Source: Bilophila wadsworthia ATCC 49260 (lineage in GTDB: Bacteria > Desulfobacterota > Desulfovibrionia > Desulfovibrionales > Desulfovibrionaceae). Taken from it: a stretch of 56,672 nucleotides of DNA. The translations under genes were made by a program, and so were the position numbers. Under the pieces are notes generated by a model. That model saw nothing but the letters and a program-made list of their open reading frames with translations, did not search any database and had not been told where the DNA came from. The stretch is from NCBI RefSeq assembly GCF_000701705.1, contig NZ_JNJP01000020.1:1-56672 (forward strand). The letters are read 5' to 3'. Shown here one piece after another: positions 41,590 through 49,923 of the stretch (within the stretch, counting starts at the first letter, position 1; each line of letters begins with the position of its first letter).

Positions 41590-42243
41590 ATGCACACGTT
41601 CAAACGCCAGACATACAGCGGCCAGGTTGTCGAGTTCATCAAGCGTTGCATACTTGACGGCGAACTCGCTCCCGGCGAGCAAGTTAAGGAAGTCACCCTT
41701 TCCGAACGCCTCGGCATCAGCCGCGCACCAATCCGCGAGGCGCTGCAAATCCTCACGCAGGACGGCCTGATCACGTCGGAACCGCAGAAGGGGAAGTACA
41801 TCCGCAAGATGACCCGTCAGGAAATAGAGAACGAATACGAAATCGGCGGCATCCTTGAAGGCGCGGGTGTGGCCGCCGCCCTGCCGCTTATGAACCACGT
41901 GGACCTCGCCCGGCTCTCGGGCATGATCGAGCATATGGCCCGCCTTGCGCCCAGAGTGGGGGGCCTGTACGAGTTCACCGAAGTCGACGACGCCTTCCAC
42001 AGCGCCCTGCTCGCCCATTGCGCGAACCGGCGGCTCGTGGAGATGGCCCGTTCCGCCTGTACGAACATCTCCAAATTTCTGTTCTATAACCATTGGAACG
42101 TCTTGTTCACTCCGCAGGAATTCGTGGATCGGCATCGGGATATTTTCGAAGCCGTGCAGACCCGTAACCCCGCCACGGTGGAAGAGTCGCTCCGCGAACA
42201 CTACCGCGAATCGGGGCGGAGGATGGCGCAGTTCGGCTCGTGA
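41590..42243 (+). CDS. GntR-family transcriptional regulator, FCD (FadR) type
   Basis: This 217-residue regulator has an N-terminal winged helix (about residues 8-70) with VTLSERLGISRAPIREALQIL, and a helical FCD ligand domain (about 80-210) with the metal-binding pattern Asp (VDDAFH), His, and a later His in RHRDIF and REHYRES. FCD regulators usually sense organic acids or metabolites. The ATG at 41590 has GGAG upstream; a GTG seven codons earlier is less likely. No catabolic operon is adjacent, so its target is not evident, except possibly itself or the membrane protein 103 bp downstream. Confidence 0.9.
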   Translation: MHTFKRQTYSGQVVEFIKRCILDGELAPGEQVKEVTLSERLGISRAPIREALQILTQDGLITSEPQKGKYIRKMTRQEIENEYEIGGILEGAGVAAALPLMNHVDLARLSGMIEHMARLAPRVGGLYEFTEVDDAFHSALLAHCANRRLVEMARSACTNISKFLFYNHWNVLFTPQEFVDRHRDIFEAVQTRNPATVEESLREHYRESGRRMAQFGS

Positions 42244-42345
42244 CGCGTCCCGGCGTTCCCGGGGGATTCTTTTGCTGACGCCGGACCGATTCTCGGATAC
42301 AGTCTCCCCCGATAGCTGTTTTGAAATCCTATCGAAGGAGCAGAT

Positions 42346-44292
42346 ATGAGCACAGATACCCCCGTTCAGAAAGACGAGCCGAACGCCTCCGCGGAACAGC
42401 AGTCCGCTCCCGTCCAGCCCGTCTCCGAGGAACCGGTCGCTCCCGTGACGGAAACGGCGGCCACGGATACGGATGCACAGCCCTCACCGGCCCCGGAAAC
42501 AGAAACCGTAACGCCGCCCCCGGCGGAACCGGCTCCCGCCAAACCTTCCCCCGTTCAGGAGGAAAAAGCGGCCCCCGCGCCCAAAGCCGCCAAGGTATCC
42601 AAGTCGCCCGCCCCGGAAGCCCAGCCGCAAACATCCAGCTTCGCTTTCCGCTGTTTCAACGGGCTCGCCTCCGTCGGCCCACTGGTCCTGATTCTTTTCT
42701 GGCTTATTCAATCCATGCCGACTTTTATGGGACGGGAGCTGCACGCGCTGCATAATCTGGGCGTCGGCCTGTTCGGCGTCGCCGCGTCCGGCCTGCCCTC
42801 CCCCGAGCTTTATCCGGTCTACCACTGGTTCTTGAGCGCCTTAAGCCTCATCCCCGGCATCGACAGCCTGTCTTTGGCGGCGTATATCCCCGGCGTGCAG
42901 CCAACCGCCGGGCTCGAGCAGATCAGCGGCTACCCGGTCCAGCTCCTGCCCCTCGCCTCCGCCCTGTCCGCGCTCTTCCTGATCCTTCTGACATGGGCTC
43001 TGGCCCGGGCCACCGGCAACGACAGGCGCACGGCCTTCGCTTCCGGCCTGGTGCTTCTGACCGGTTTCGCCTGTATGGGGTTGCCCCGGATTTCAGGCAG
43101 CGACATGCTGTTCACGGCCATCCTTACCCTTGCCGGCATCTGTTTGTACCGCGGATGGATCAAGGCATTCGCCCCTTTATGGCTCTTTGCCGGCTTCGCA
43201 CTTGTCGCCCTGTCCGCGCTGGCCGGTGGCCTGCTTGGCCTCGTCCTTCCGCTGCTTGTCAGCCTCGTGTTCCTCCTCTGGCGCGGAACGTTCCGCCGGG
43301 CCGGGGCACGCGACGGAGCTCTGGCGTTCGGGCTGCTGCTTGTCCTGCTCCTCGCATGGGGTACGTTCATCGCTTTCGGCGACGGCGGACGCGAACTGCT
43401 GAAGACCCTCCTCGAAAACGAATATCTGGCCCCCGTCCTCGAAGCATGGAAGCTGCAGGGGCAAGACTCATGGATCATCGTGGCCCTGCTTGCCGTCCTC
43501 TGGCTTCCCTGGACGCTGCTCTTGCTGTTCCTTCCCTGGGGGCGGATCGGTACCTTCTTCAAGGGTATCGTGGTCAACCGCAAGCAACGCCCCGGCCAAG
43601 GCTGGCTGTGGTGCAGCGCCATCGTGACGCTGGCGGTCCTCGCCCTGCTTGGCGCGAACATGCCCGTGCTGTTGATGCCCCTCCTGCCGCCTTTGGCCGT
43701 CCTGACCGCTCAGGGCGTACTGAACCTTTCCGCGCGCGGCAGCCGCGGCTTTTTCCTCCTGCTGGCAATCCTCTTGATTGCCCTCGGCCTCCTCTTCGCC
43801 GCAGCGAACATCTATCCGCTGTTCCTCGGCGAACTCCCCGCGCCGCTTTCCGCCTTGCAGCCCACGCCGCTGGCATTGGTCGCGGCATTGGTGCAGACCT
43901 GCGGGCTCGTTCTGCTCGGTATCATCCTCTGGAAGGCGCTCAACCGCTCCTTCGCCGGAGGCGCCTTGCTTGTCCTGACGTTCCTGGTGCTGGTTTATAC
44001 GGCTCCGATGACGTACTATGCGGCGGCTGGCGCTCCTGTGGCCGTGGAGACACCTGTGGAGCCCGCTCCGGCTCAGGAAGATCCGGCAACGGAGCAGGTG
44101 CCTTCTGAAACGCCCGTGCAGCCTTCCGGACCGGACGCCCCGGCAACTGACGAGCAGGCCGCTCCCGCACCTTCCACTCCCGTTGAAGCACCCGCCGCCA
44201 CGGAACCGCAAGCCACGCCGTTGCCCGCCCCTGAAGAACCGGCTCCCGCAGCGGAAACGGCTCCTGCGGCCCAGCCCGCTCCCGCGAACTGA
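42346..44292 (+). CDS. ArnT/PMT-like GT-C membrane glycosyltransferase with Pro/Ala-rich ends
   Basis: This 648-residue membrane protein has three parts. Residues 1-95 are Pro/Ala/Glu/Thr-rich and soluble. Residues about 105-565 hold ten or more hydrophobic helices. Residues about 565-648 are again Pro/Ala/Glu-rich. The YPVYHWFLSALSLIPG and GSDMLFTAILTLAGICLYRG segments resemble ArnT/PMT GT-C transferases, which move sugars from undecaprenyl phosphate to lipid A or other acceptors. The acidic first-loop motif is weak (GRELHAL). The two low-complexity arms are uncommon for the family. AAGGAG precedes the ATG. The transferase assignment is moderate. Confidence 0.6.
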   Translation: MSTDTPVQKDEPNASAEQQSAPVQPVSEEPVAPVTETAATDTDAQPSPAPETETVTPPPAEPAPAKPSPVQEEKAAPAPKAAKVSKSPAPEAQPQTSSFAFRCFNGLASVGPLVLILFWLIQSMPTFMGRELHALHNLGVGLFGVAASGLPSPELYPVYHWFLSALSLIPGIDSLSLAAYIPGVQPTAGLEQISGYPVQLLPLASALSALFLILLTWALARATGNDRRTAFASGLVLLTGFACMGLPRISGSDMLFTAILTLAGICLYRGWIKAFAPLWLFAGFALVALSALAGGLLGLVLPLLVSLVFLLWRGTFRRAGARDGALAFGLLLVLLLAWGTFIAFGDGGRELLKTLLENEYLAPVLEAWKLQGQDSWIIVALLAVLWLPWTLLLLFLPWGRIGTFFKGIVVNRKQRPGQGWLWCSAIVTLAVLALLGANMPVLLMPLLPPLAVLTAQGVLNLSARGSRGFFLLLAILLIALGLLFAAANIYPLFLGELPAPLSALQPTPLALVAALVQTCGLVLLGIILWKALNRSFAGGALLVLTFLVLVYTAPMTYYAAAGAPVAVETPVEPAPAQEDPATEQVPSETPVQPSGPDAPATDEQAAPAPSTPVEAPAATEPQATPLPAPEEPAPAAETAPAAQPAPAN

Positions 44293-44307
44293 CCCCAGTC
44301 CAAAATC

Positions 44308-44345
44308 AATCGCCCCGGATCGGACCGATCCGGGGCGATTTTTCT
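44308..44345 (+). terminator. Terminator of the GT-C-like gene
   Basis: AATCGCCCCGGATCGG (44308-44323) pairs with CCGATCCGGGGCGATT (44325-44340) and runs into TTTTCT. Confidence 0.9.
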
Positions 44346-44404
44346 ATGGGGTATGCCGTCCCGTCTCCTCAAAAAAAGTTCTCCTCGGCAGCGCCCCGCC
44401 TTTG

Positions 44405-45088
44405 CTATTTTAAAGACAGTTCGTGAAAACGTTCCATATCCACGATGTACACCTCATCCCGCGAGTACGGGCCGAGCACCGCTTCCCGCTCCAGCTCGCG
44501 CAGGGCCTTATTAAGCGTCACCCGATGCACGCCGAGCAGGTTCGCCAGCTCTTGCTGGTTCAGCCCCGGCGACACGCGGGGATTCGGAGCGCCCCCGTCG
44601 TCCCGCATACGTAGGTGCAGGAATCGGCAAATGCGCGGGGGCAGCTCCTCAAGGCTCAGGCTCACCGACTGGTTGCACAACACCCTGACTTTGGAAGCCA
44701 GGGAGTGCAGCAGCGCCAGCGTCAGGGCGGGATAGTTTGGAAGGATCTCGTGAAGCACGCAATCACGGGAGAAGGCATACACCACGCAATCCGTTCCCGC
44801 CACAATGGAACTCCGCGCCGGGACCTCGTCAAAAAACGGCGTTTCACCCGTTACCGTCCCTGAACGCATGGACATAAGGATCTTTTCACGCCCGTCGAGC
44901 GTCGTCCGCATCAGCCGGGCTTCCCCCTGGTGCACATAATAGAGGTATTCGCCTTTTTCCCCGCCGTGCATGATTTCCTCACCCTTGCGAAAACGGAGGC
45001 GCGTACCGAGATCCAGGACCTGGCGCCACACGCCGGCTTCCGGTGGTATATGGGTGAATTCTATCAGTTTCGCGTCATTCATCTCCAT
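44405..45088 (-). CDS. Crp/Fnr-family transcriptional regulator
   Basis: This 227-residue regulator has a cyclic-nucleotide-type effector domain (about residues 25-140) with RFRKGEEIMHGGEKGEYLYYV, a dimer helix (SLASKVRVLCNQ), and a Crp-type winged helix (about 165-225) with LNQQELANLLGVHRVTLNKALREL. The N-terminal cysteine cluster of Fnr is absent, so it is not a classic Fe-S oxygen sensor. I chose the ATG at 45088 with GGAGG five bases upstream. It is divergent from the DASS transporter and arylsulfotransferase, its most likely targets. Confidence 0.9.
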   Translation of the reverse strand: MEMNDAKLIEFTHIPPEAGVWRQVLDLGTRLRFRKGEEIMHGGEKGEYLYYVHQGEARLMRTTLDGREKILMSMRSGTVTGETPFFDEVPARSSIVAGTDCVVYAFSRDCVLHEILPNYPALTLALLHSLASKVRVLCNQSVSLSLEELPPRICRFLHLRMRDDGGAPNPRVSPGLNQQELANLLGVHRVTLNKALRELEREAVLGPYSRDEVYIVDMERFHELSLK

Positions 45089-45274
45089 AGGGGCCTCCTT
45101 GTGCGCAAACGCCATTATCCCGTACAAGGCGAATAACCAGATACGTTGCCCAACAAAAAAGTTTTATCGACAACGGGTTGTACATCACTCTCACCGCATG
45201 GGCAATCCTTTCCGGGCCCGGCCTGTACAACTTTTTCTTCATAGGAGACAAAAAATATCCGTCCTTGAGAAAAA

Positions 45275-45290
45275 TGTAGCAACCGTTACA
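45275..45290. promoter_or_regulatory. Candidate Crp/Fnr-type operator upstream of the DASS gene
   Basis: TGTAGC-AACC-GTTACA is a 6-4-6 dyad with one mismatch, 68 bp before the transporter ATG. A further pair, GTTGTACA and TGTACAAC, brackets about 45175-45231 in the same divergent gap. A possible -35 (TTGAGA, 45265-45270) lies just before the first site. Confidence 0.4.
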
Positions 45291-45357
45291 TCACGTATTC
45301 TCTTTTACAGCTAGAGTCACTTCAAGCTTTCCGTACCACTCTCTGGAGGAGAAGATC

Positions 45358-46761
45358 ATGACTCTGCCGATGACGGGAAAAAACTGTTCTCTGGCTTTAA
45401 AGTGGCTCATATCTTTTGCGATACCTTTGATTGTCTACTGGGCAATGCCCATAGACGGGCAAACCGTCACGCACCATATGGCCCTCTTCCTTTCCATTAC
45501 GACATGGGCAATCTGCATTTGGGCTATGGATGCAATGAATGAAATTGCCGTTGGCCTTATCCTTCCCGTACTCTACATTGTCCTGTGCGGCGTCAAACAG
45601 CAGGTTGTATATTCTCCGTGGCTTTCTGAAGTGCCCCTTATCGTCATCGGCGGTTTCGCACTCGGCAAGATCCTACAGGAAACAGGCCTCGGCAAGCGCA
45701 TCGGTTTGACTTGCGTGCGCTGCATGGGCGGCAGTTTCACCGGCACTCTTATCGGCATTACCCTCGCCGTATCCATCGTGGCCCCGCTCGTCCCGGCCAT
45801 CACAGGCAAGGCCGCCATCTTCTGCGCCATCGGCATCAGCTTGTGCGACGCACTGGACTTCAAGGCCAAGGGCCGCGAAGCCACCGCCGTCATCCTTACC
45901 TGCTGCCTCGCCGTGGCGTCGACCAAACTGTGCTACCTCACGGGCGGCGCGGACCTCGTGCTCGGCATGGGCCTGCTGCAAAAGGCTTCCGGCATCAGCA
46001 GCACATGGATGGAATACGCCATGCATAACTTCCTTCCCGGTATGCTGTATACCTTCATGTCTGTGGGGCTGGTCATGCTGATCCTCCCTTCCAAGGTGGA
46101 TCGGCAGGCCCTGCGCGCCACCTTGCAGACCAAGTACCAGGAACTCGGCCCGGTGACGTCCGAACAGAAGCGCGCCGCCATCCTCATGCTCGTTACCCTC
46201 ATCCTGCTCGCCACGGACAAGCTGCACGGCGTCGCCGCCGGGCTGGTGCTCATCGGCGTCACCTTTGCGGCCTTCCTCCCCGGCGTCCGGCTCCTCGACG
46301 GCCCCAAGTTCAGCAAGGTCAACTTCGCGCCCCTCTTCTTCATCATGGGCTGCATGACCATCGGCAGCGCCGGCGGCTTCCTCAAGGTGACCACGTGGAT
46401 CGCCAACAACACCCTGCCCTATCTGCACGGCATGACCACCACAACCGCCGGCCTGGCCTCCTATGTGCTCGGCGCGCTGGCCAACTTCCTCTTGACCCCG
46501 CTCGCGGCCACCACGACCATGACGTCTCCCGTCACCGAGCTCGGCATACAGATGAACATGGACCCGCGCATCCTCTTCTATTCGTTCCAGTACGGCCTCG
46601 ACAACTACCTTTTCCCTTATGAATACGCCGTTATCCTCTACTTCTTCAGCTCCGGCTACATGCTCTTCAAGGATATGCTGAAGGTGCTCGCGGCCCGCAT
46701 GGTCCTCACCGGCATCTTCCTCTTCTTCCTCGCCATCCCTTACTGGAAGATGGTTCTGTAA
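45358..46761 (+). CDS. DASS/SLC13-family anion transporter
   Basis: This 467-residue inner-membrane carrier with about 11-12 helices belongs to the divalent anion:Na+ symporter type. The first half has MDAMNEIAVGLILPVLYIVL and VIGGFALGKILQETGLGKRI, and the second half repeats the fold (FIMGCMTIGSAGGF). The usual SNT motifs are not evident; the positions read ITGKA and AATTTMTSP, so it is a divergent member. Substrates in the family are dicarboxylates or sulfate. AGGAG sits before the ATG. Next to an arylsulfotransferase and a Crp-type regulator, an aryl sulfate, sulfonate or carboxylate substrate is an inference only. Confidence 0.82.
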   Translation: MTLPMTGKNCSLALKWLISFAIPLIVYWAMPIDGQTVTHHMALFLSITTWAICIWAMDAMNEIAVGLILPVLYIVLCGVKQQVVYSPWLSEVPLIVIGGFALGKILQETGLGKRIGLTCVRCMGGSFTGTLIGITLAVSIVAPLVPAITGKAAIFCAIGISLCDALDFKAKGREATAVILTCCLAVASTKLCYLTGGADLVLGMGLLQKASGISSTWMEYAMHNFLPGMLYTFMSVGLVMLILPSKVDRQALRATLQTKYQELGPVTSEQKRAAILMLVTLILLATDKLHGVAAGLVLIGVTFAAFLPGVRLLDGPKFSKVNFAPLFFIMGCMTIGSAGGFLKVTTWIANNTLPYLHGMTTTTAGLASYVLGALANFLLTPLAATTTMTSPVTELGIQMNMDPRILFYSFQYGLDNYLFPYEYAVILYFFSSGYMLFKDMLKVLAARMVLTGIFLFFLAIPYWKMVL

Positions 46762-46769
46762 GGATTCCG

Positions 46770-46797
46770 CCGCGGGTCTCCCCCGGGCGGCCCGCGG
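46770..46797 (+). other. G/C-rich hairpin in the DASS-arylsulfotransferase spacer
   Basis: CCGCGGG (46770-46776) pairs with CCCGCGG (46791-46797), 10 bp after the transporter stop, without a T-run. It may modulate read-through to the next gene. Confidence 0.35.
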
Positions 46798-46874
46798 TCC
46801 ACCCTCCGCCGCGAGGAACGGCGGAAGGCCCCGCCCGCAAGTGCCGGGCGCGGCCGAAAGAGAAGGAGCGTCCC

Positions 46875-48290
46875 ATGTTCAGGCTTACCTCATTGGCTAC
46901 GGCCCTGCTGTCCCTGTTCATGCTCTCAGCCCCGGCAAGCGCTTACGAGGCCATCACCGGCCCCCTCGGGCTGCTGGCCTATGACAAGGCAAAGGCCTAC
47001 GACGGCTACACGCTGTTCACGCCGCACACCAAGGTTTCTTCATGGATTGTGGACAAAATCCAGGATCCAGGCAGCAGAAAGACCTACCTCATCGATATGG
47101 AAGGCAATATTGTCCATACCTGGAAGCATGACCATCCCGCCTTCTATGCGGAACTGCTTCCCAACGGGAACCTGCTCCGCGCGGAGAAGATCGCCGGCAG
47201 CCCCGTGAACTTCGGCGGCTGGTACGGCCTGCTCCGCGAGTATGCGTGGGACGGCAAGGTGGTCTGGGAATACAAGGTCAGCAATCCGCGCCAGATCGCG
47301 CACCACGGTTTCGATCGCCTGCCCAACGGCAACACCGCCATTCTGATCTGGGAAAACAAGACGTATGACGAAGCCCTCGCCAAGGGCCGCGATCCCAAGG
47401 ACAAGGCCCTCAGCCGCAACGGAATGCCCGCACCAGGACAAGGGCCCGACGGCCAGCCGCTTCAGGGCATCTGGCCCGACGCCATCCTTGAAGTCACGCC
47501 CAAGGGTGAAATCGCGTGGGAATGGCATGTGTGGGACAACATCGGGACAGGCCCCGACCAGATCGACATCAACTGGCATCTGCCCCTGAGCATGGGCTAT
47601 TTCGCCCGCGCCGACTGGACCCACTGGAATTCGGTCCGCTACAATGCCAAGACCGATCAATACGCGGTCAACTCGCGCGACTTCGGTGAAATCTATATCA
47701 TCGACCGCAAGACCAAGAAGATCGTCTGGCGCTATGGCAACCCCGCCACCCACGGCATGGGCAAGGCGCCTTCCGGCTACCACGACGACGGCGATCAGGT
47801 GCTTTTCGGCTCGCACGACGTGGAGTGGCTGCCCAACGGCAACATTTCCATCTTCAACAACGGCACGCATCGCCCCAGCGCCAACCGCAGCTCCGTCATG
47901 GAAATCAATCCCGCCACCAATCAGGTGGTCTGGCAGTACGAAACCAAGGATCACAACAGTTTCTATTCCGACTTCCAGTCAGCGGCCCAGAAACTCCCCA
48001 ACGGCAACTGGTTCATCACCTCCACCAACAACGGGCATCTTTTCGAAGTCACCCCGGACAAGCAGGTGGTCTGGGAATACAACAATCCCATCTCCACCGA
48101 CGATCAGGCCTATTGCGTGAAGCGTGACGACAATCCCGAAACGCAGGTGCACCGGGCCTACCGCTACGGCAAGGACTTCCCCGCCTTTGCGGGCAAGGAT
48201 CTGAAGCCGCAGGGCAAGCTTGCGGCGGGGTGCCCCGACTGGCACCTGCTCCTCGAATTCAGGCAGGGTCCCAACTTCAGCTCGAAGTAA
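46875..48290 (+). CDS. Arylsulfotransferase family protein (AssT-like), exported
   Basis: This 471-residue protein has a signal peptide (RLTSLATALLSLFMLSAPASA) and a beta-propeller body with repeated LPNGN and VVW(E/Q)Y blades (LLPNGNLLRAE, RLPNGNTAIL, WLPNGNISIF, KLPNGNWFIT). This matches bacterial arylsulfate sulfotransferases, which move sulfate from one phenol to another in the periplasm without PAPS. Histidines in HDVEWLPNG and IAHHGFDR are candidate catalytic or binding residues. The mature part has two cysteines (AYCVK and AGCPD), which could form a disulfide as in E. coli AssT. AAGGAG precedes the ATG. It probably shares a transcript with the DASS carrier. Confidence 0.85.
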   Translation: MFRLTSLATALLSLFMLSAPASAYEAITGPLGLLAYDKAKAYDGYTLFTPHTKVSSWIVDKIQDPGSRKTYLIDMEGNIVHTWKHDHPAFYAELLPNGNLLRAEKIAGSPVNFGGWYGLLREYAWDGKVVWEYKVSNPRQIAHHGFDRLPNGNTAILIWENKTYDEALAKGRDPKDKALSRNGMPAPGQGPDGQPLQGIWPDAILEVTPKGEIAWEWHVWDNIGTGPDQIDINWHLPLSMGYFARADWTHWNSVRYNAKTDQYAVNSRDFGEIYIIDRKTKKIVWRYGNPATHGMGKAPSGYHDDGDQVLFGSHDVEWLPNGNISIFNNGTHRPSANRSSVMEINPATNQVVWQYETKDHNSFYSDFQSAAQKLPNGNWFITSTNNGHLFEVTPDKQVVWEYNNPISTDDQAYCVKRDDNPETQVHRAYRYGKDFPAFAGKDLKPQGKLAAGCPDWHLLLEFRQGPNFSSK

Positions 48291-48326
48291 CGCCCTCTTG
48301 CCCCGTCCCTCCGCCCGGAAGGGACC

Positions 48327-48358
48327 AGCCCCGGCTTTTTCTCCCAAGCCGGGGCTTT
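48327..48358 (+). terminator. Terminator of the arylsulfotransferase gene
   Basis: AGCCCCGGCTT (48327-48337) pairs with AAGCCGGGGCT (48346-48356), followed by TT and a C. Confidence 0.85.
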
Positions 48359-48508
48359 CTCGTGGAACAACGCCGAAAAAAAGCCCATCCCAACCAGCCC
48401 TATCCCCCGAAATTCCATACCACTACGGAAGCCATAAGAAACGGGGAGAGCCCCCAAAGGAACCTCCCCCAAAGCAATGGCTTTCCGCCTGTTAAAAGCT
48501 CTACGGCG

Positions 48509-49822
48509 TCATACGCGGGCGACGGCGAGGAATACGGTATGCATGATGCTGAGGAGCACCACGAAACTGGATTCAGCGGCTCCGCACGTTTTTCCGTACA
48601 GGGTCACGGCCAGCCCTCCATGACGGCAGACGGAGAGGCAGTCCCGGCACAGCGTGCATCCTAGGCTCGGGCGTCCCTCCTTCAACCGTTCAGGAGTCAG
48701 CGCACCGTATCGGCAGACGCGGATACAGGCGAGGCAGTGCATACAGGCATCGGTCCGCCGGATGCGCCACGGCGCGATCTTGCCGAGCCAGTTCGCCACC
48801 AGCCCGAGCGGGCATACGGCAAGGCAATAGCAGGCGGAACCGTACCGACGGCTCAACAGCACCGCAACGGGCAGGAGCAGCAGGCCCAGCGCCAAACCGA
48901 GCGCAACGGCGACCCAGGTCGGAGCGCCGGACAACCGGAGGACGACGGGGACTGCCAGCATGAGCCCAAAGAAAACCGGCCGGAGGCGAGACATCCAACG
49001 CGGAGGCGGGACAGCCTTGCGCCCGGAGGCCGCCACGGTATCCCAGACCCCGAAATAGCACAGGTGGCTGCACCACGCAGCCCCGGCCAGCAGTACGGAG
49101 ACGCCGAACAGAATGGGCATGAACAGCCCGCCGCCACGGTATAGCGGGGCCGCGAGGATCATGCCCGGCACGGGGAGATGAAGGTTCCCGGTCATAAGGA
49201 ACAGGCCGTATCCGGCAAGACCGAGGGCGAGCTGTACGAAAAAGACCACCGAGAACAGGCGCCAGATGAATAATCGCGTACGCGGCGCGGCATCCCTGTC
49301 CCCAAGCCGCGATGCCACCCACGAGGCCCAAAACCCGGCAAGCAGGATATGGAGCGGCGCCCATCCGGGCAGGAAGCGCTCCGTCAGGAAAACCTGCGGT
49401 GCGACGAAAAGCAGCGGCGTCAGGATGGCGATCGTCCCGAAAAAGGCCGCCGTCCGCATGAGCGCCCTCTTCCTGCCGCGCGCATACCATGCATCCCCCG
49501 TCTTTCCTTCCAGCAACAGGGCCGCCGTGGCGGTAAACAGCGACACGCCGAGCAGGATGCACGCCAGCCGCATCCACGGCTGTTCCATGAACATGCGGAT
49601 CTGCACGAACTGCGCCGCCGCCCACACCCAGCGCGCGGCCAACAGCGGCAACAACACAAGCGTGACCTGCCGTATCCACGCCTCTCGTCTCCAAACGAGC
49701 AGTGCGAACAGCATACAGCCGACGGAAAACGGGTATTGTCCGGCACGCCAGAAATGCGCGCCGCCCAATACAAAAGCCAGCGAGGACGGGGTAAGGCACA
49801 AAATCGAACGCATGGTGCTCAC
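48509..49822 (-). CDS. Polytopic membrane protein with NapH/YccM-like Fe-S motifs
   Basis: This 437-residue protein has about ten hydrophobic helices and cysteine motifs in the C-terminal half. The membrane-side pairs WCSHLCYFG and CYCLAVCPLG resemble NapH, NosR and YccM electron-transfer proteins. Two ferredoxin-like motifs follow, CMHCLACIRVCRYG and CTLCRDCLSVCRHG, each with Arg where proline normally follows the fourth cysteine; two [4Fe-4S] clusters are still possible. The first 200 residues are a hydrophobic extension not usual in NapH. I chose the GTG at 49822 with AAGGAG six bases upstream. It would pass electrons between quinol and an unknown periplasmic partner. Confidence 0.75.
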   Translation of the reverse strand: MSTMRSILCLTPSSLAFVLGGAHFWRAGQYPFSVGCMLFALLVWRREAWIRQVTLVLLPLLAARWVWAAAQFVQIRMFMEQPWMRLACILLGVSLFTATAALLLEGKTGDAWYARGRKRALMRTAAFFGTIAILTPLLFVAPQVFLTERFLPGWAPLHILLAGFWASWVASRLGDRDAAPRTRLFIWRLFSVVFFVQLALGLAGYGLFLMTGNLHLPVPGMILAAPLYRGGGLFMPILFGVSVLLAGAAWCSHLCYFGVWDTVAASGRKAVPPPRWMSRLRPVFFGLMLAVPVVLRLSGAPTWVAVALGLALGLLLLPVAVLLSRRYGSACYCLAVCPLGLVANWLGKIAPWRIRRTDACMHCLACIRVCRYGALTPERLKEGRPSLGCTLCRDCLSVCRHGGLAVTLYGKTCGAAESSFVVLLSIMHTVFLAVARV

Positions 49823-49923
49823 GGACGGCTCCTTTCAGGCGGAATACCCCATCTTATCCGATGCGGCATGATTTGCCGTGATCGGCGTCACGTATCCCGC
49901 CTTTCCCGCTTCCTCTCCGCCCC

